Made by a program: the position numbers and the translations under genes. The notes beneath the pieces were generated by a model that searched no databases, was not told the DNA's origin, and saw only the letters and a program-made list of their open reading frames with translations. From positions 901,001 to 965,000 of the forward strand of contig NZ_OY781464.1 of NCBI RefSeq assembly GCF_963676735.1: a stretch of DNA of 64,000 nucleotides, in the 5' to 3' direction. Below are positions 62,087 to 64,000 of the stretch, piece by piece (within the stretch, counting starts at the first letter, position 1; every line of letters starts with the position of its first letter). Origin of the DNA: an uncultured Draconibacterium sp. (lineage in GTDB: Bacteria > Bacteroidota > Bacteroidia > Bacteroidales > Prolixibacteraceae).

Positions 62087-62683
62087 ATGGAGATAAAAGA
62101 AGCTCAGTTTGTGATGAGCAATACTGAAGTTGATAAATGTCCGGCACCCAATAAACCGGAGTATGCTTTCATTGGTCGCTCTAATGTGGGCAAATCATCT
62201 TTAATAAATATGCTCACCAACAAAAAGTCGTTGGCCAAAATATCAGGCAAACCCGGAAAAACGCGTTTAATTAACCATTTTCTGATAAATAAAGAGTGGT
62301 ATCTGGTTGACTTGCCCGGCTATGGTTATGCCCAGGTGCCAAAAAACGAACGGTTGAAGTGGGAGCGCATGCTTAAAAACTACATTCTTAAACGAGAAAA
62401 TCTGTATTGCCTCTTTGTGCTTATCGATTCGCGTCATGAGGCACAAAAAGCCGATCTCGATTTTATGGAATGGCTGGGAATCAGCGAAATCCCTTTCAAT
62501 ATTATTTTTACAAAAACGGATAAACTAAAACCTATAGAGTTAGAAACAAACTTAAAAGCCTACGAGCAGAAAATGTTTGAAACCTGGGAAACAATGCCTG
62601 GATATTTTATATCGTCATCGGCAAAAGAAACAGGAAAAGAAGATATTCTGAATTTTATAGAAAGTGTGAACAGGGGAGAGTAG
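62087..62683 (+). CDS. engB: Ribosome biogenesis GTPase EngB (YihA/YsxC)
   Basis: A 198-residue GTPase from MEIKEAQFVMSNTEVDKCPA (ATG 62087; a TTG nine bases up is also in frame). G1 is GRSNVGKSSLINML, G3 LVDLPGYGYAQVPK, and G4 IFTKTDKLK. Needed for assembly of the 50S subunit. Confidence 0.93.
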   Translation: MEIKEAQFVMSNTEVDKCPAPNKPEYAFIGRSNVGKSSLINMLTNKKSLAKISGKPGKTRLINHFLINKEWYLVDLPGYGYAQVPKNERLKWERMLKNYILKRENLYCLFVLIDSRHEAQKADLDFMEWLGISEIPFNIIFTKTDKLKPIELETNLKAYEQKMFETWETMPGYFISSSAKETGKEDILNFIESVNRGE

Positions 62684-62719
62684 ATTTTTAACCTTGAATA
62701 ATGTAAATAAAACAACAAA

Positions 62720-62751
62720 TTGTTAAGATACCTGTAAAGTTGTTAACTTTG
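62720..62751 (+). promoter_or_regulatory. Promoter of prs
   Basis: TTG (62720-62722), 21 bases, TAACTTTG (62744-62751). The leader to the prs ATG is about 140 bases. Confidence 0.6.
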
Positions 62752-62896
62752 CAGCATATCTAATACATTCAATACATCCACTATGCTGAACTGCAAAGCT
62801 TTGTCATTATTCTTTCGCTATAATGCTCCGGCATGTGTGTGTCTTATCTACTCCCAAACAACAGGTCAAAAAGAACAAAATTCAAAAAAAAAATAA

Positions 62897-63838
62897 ATGG
62901 AGATGAAAAATCACCCACTTAAAATTTTTACCGGACGAGCAACCCGATACCTAACTGAAAAAATCTGCGATAGCCTGGATGTGGATTTGGGACATTCGTC
63001 GTGCCCGGTTTTTGCCGATGGCGAATTTGAGCCCTGCTACGAAGAAACCATTCGTGGTTCACACGTTTTTATCGTTCAGTCAACCCCTCCCACGGCAGAT
63101 AATCTTTTGGAACTGTTGTTGATGGTTGACGCAGCAAAACGTGCGAGTGCATATAAGGTTATCGCCGTGATCCCTTATTTTGGTTATGCCCGACAAGATC
63201 GTAAGGATAAACCAAGGGTTTCAATTGGGGCCAAGCTGGTTGCCGACCTTCTTTCGGTAGCAGGAATCGACAGGCTGATAACCATGGACCTGCATGCCGA
63301 CCAGATTCAGGGGTTTTTCAATATGCCGGTTGACCATTTATATGCTTCAACACTATTCGTTCCATTTATCGAGAAAATGGGGCTTGACAATGTGGTGATT
63401 GCCTCGCCGGACGTGGGTGGAACGAAAAGGGCCAATACCTACGCAAAAATGCTAAATACCGGTATTGTAATTTGTCACAAAACACGAGCACGTCCGAATG
63501 AAGTTGGAAATATGACTGTGATTGGTGATGTTGAAAATAAAGATGTAATAATTGTTGACGATATGATTGATACCGCCGGCACAATTACCAAAGCTGCTAA
63601 CCTCATGAAAAAAGAAGGAGCCCGAAGCGTAAGAGCCTTTGCAGCGCATAGTGTACTTTCAGGGCCGGCATTGGAGCGAATTGAAAAATCGGAGCTGGAA
63701 GAAGTATATTTTACCGACTCAATAAAACCCAAAACCGGCTGCGATAAAATAAAATACATTTCAACAGCAGAAGCTTTTGGCGAAGCTATACGTAGAGTAT
63801 ATAAAAATCAGTCAATAAGTTCGTTATATTACAAATAA
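62897..63838 (+). CDS. prs: Ribose-phosphate pyrophosphokinase
   Basis: A 313-residue PRPP synthetase. Markers are YFGYARQDRKDKPRVSIGAK, the cation and catalytic loop TMDLHADQIQGFF, and the PRPP loop IIVDDMIDTAGTI. It makes PRPP for nucleotide, His, Trp and NAD synthesis. Two ATG (62897 and 62903) compete; I keep the first. Followed by rplY, the usual order. Confidence 0.94.
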   Translation: MEMKNHPLKIFTGRATRYLTEKICDSLDVDLGHSSCPVFADGEFEPCYEETIRGSHVFIVQSTPPTADNLLELLLMVDAAKRASAYKVIAVIPYFGYARQDRKDKPRVSIGAKLVADLLSVAGIDRLITMDLHADQIQGFFNMPVDHLYASTLFVPFIEKMGLDNVVIASPDVGGTKRANTYAKMLNTGIVICHKTRARPNEVGNMTVIGDVENKDVIIVDDMIDTAGTITKAANLMKKEGARSVRAFAAHSVLSGPALERIEKSELEEVYFTDSIKPKTGCDKIKYISTAEAFGEAIRRVYKNQSISSLYYK

Positions 63839-63842
63839 TTTA

Positions 63843-63850
63843 TATTTTTG
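63843..63850 (+). promoter_or_regulatory. Candidate -7 box of rplY
   Basis: TATTTTTG lies right after the prs stop; a weak TTCG (63820-63823) stands 19 bases before it. The leader would be about 100 bases. Confidence 0.5.
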
Positions 63851-63857
63851 CACCGCT

Positions 63858-63955
63858 TTTTCCATAAGCAGAGGCATTAATAATGTGCATGCTGTTTGCC
63901 CGACCCACAGGAAGGGAGGACTGAGTACCATAATTATTAACGTAAATTATTAAAA
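63858..63955 (+). other. rplY leader, possible structured RNA
   Basis: The leader contains a G/C-rich section (63891-63929, with TGCCCGACCCACAGGAAGGG) unlike the AT-rich gaps around it. CCC and GGG tracts can pair, and a near-palindromic AT stretch (ATAATTATTAACGTAAATTATT split) follows. This may be an autoregulatory ribosomal-protein leader; I cannot match it to a named family. Confidence 0.35.
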
Positions 63956-64000
63956 ATGAAATCAGTAGTAGTAAAAGGAGAGTTAAGATCATCTCTCGGA
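63956..64000 (+). CDS. rplY: 50S ribosomal protein L25/Ctc, 5' end only
   Basis: The first 15 codons (MKSVVVKGELRSSLG) are visible before the window ends. The pattern and the position after prs fit the L25/general stress protein Ctc family of Bacteroidota. Confidence 0.7.
   Translation, partial: MKSVVVKGELRSSLG

Overview
The window is a stretch of chromosome from a member of the Bacteroidota, most likely a marine or saline Bacteroidia such as Marinilabiliales (Prolixibacteraceae or relatives). That rests on the gliding genes gldD and gldE, a CotH-like protein with a type IX secretion (T9SS) C-terminal tail, GH97 and heparinase II/III enzymes, promoter boxes of the TAnnTTTG type instead of sigma70 boxes, few Shine-Dalgarno sites, and the HU / 30-residue basic protein / RNase G order. 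Genus cannot be fixed from the sequence. There is no prophage, insertion sequence, integrase, CRISPR array or rRNA operon. Two tRNAs (Met-CAT, Ser-TGA) are present, and the right edge cuts the ribosomal protein L25 gene.

Layout. 1-6.3 kb: end of a polysaccharide-use cluster (membrane peptide, alpha/beta hydrolase, heparinase II/III-like lyase, GH97 glycosidase). 6.5-12.6 kb: tRNA-Met, START-like protein, LptF/G permease, two glycosyltransferases, TrmH-type methylase, HU, tRNA-Ser. 12.7-20.4 kb: a six-gene minus-strand run (outer-membrane protein, two beta-lactamase-fold lipoproteins, NAD(P)-binding protein, CatB/Vat-type acetyltransferase, S41 protease), preceded by a TolB-like/TPR/AraC regulator and direct repeats that could be its sites. 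20.5-29 kb: an osmolyte region. The abl operon for N-epsilon-acetyl-beta-lysine (ablA, ablB, a Cys4 mini-protein, a small winged-helix-like protein, a sodium/solute symporter) diverges from a fused trehalose-6-phosphate synthase/phosphatase and a GH15 enzyme. 29-35 kb: MarR regulator, DNA polymerase IV, lipase-like hydrolase, zwf-pgl, a phosphopantetheinyl transferase. 34.8-40.6 kb: gldD, gldE, ssb, mutY, HU, an mS38/bS22-like mini-protein, RNase G. 40.6-53.5 kb: membrane-anchored LuxR-type regulator, DsbD and a stand-alone copy of its N-terminal domain, a 40-bp tandem repeat block, M16 peptidase, cysteine hydrolase, aminotransferase, CotH/T9SS protein, HAD phosphatase. 53.5-64 kb: lipoprotein/beta-barrel pair, uvrB, Yip1-type protein, smpB, exonuclease, udk, manA, engB, prs, rplY.

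The strongest oddity is ablA. An in-frame TAA replaces the conserved Glu after VITTY, and the zinc-binding Cys tail continues in the same frame for 62 codons until it overlaps ablB. Other points of interest are the Cys4 mini-gene one base after ablB, the five-copy 40-bp repeat with compensated stems, and 20-bp-spaced direct repeats upstream of the hydrolase/acetyltransferase run. I found no clearly new defence or mobile system. The osmolyte island and the regulator-repeat-operon unit are the best candidates for little-described biology.
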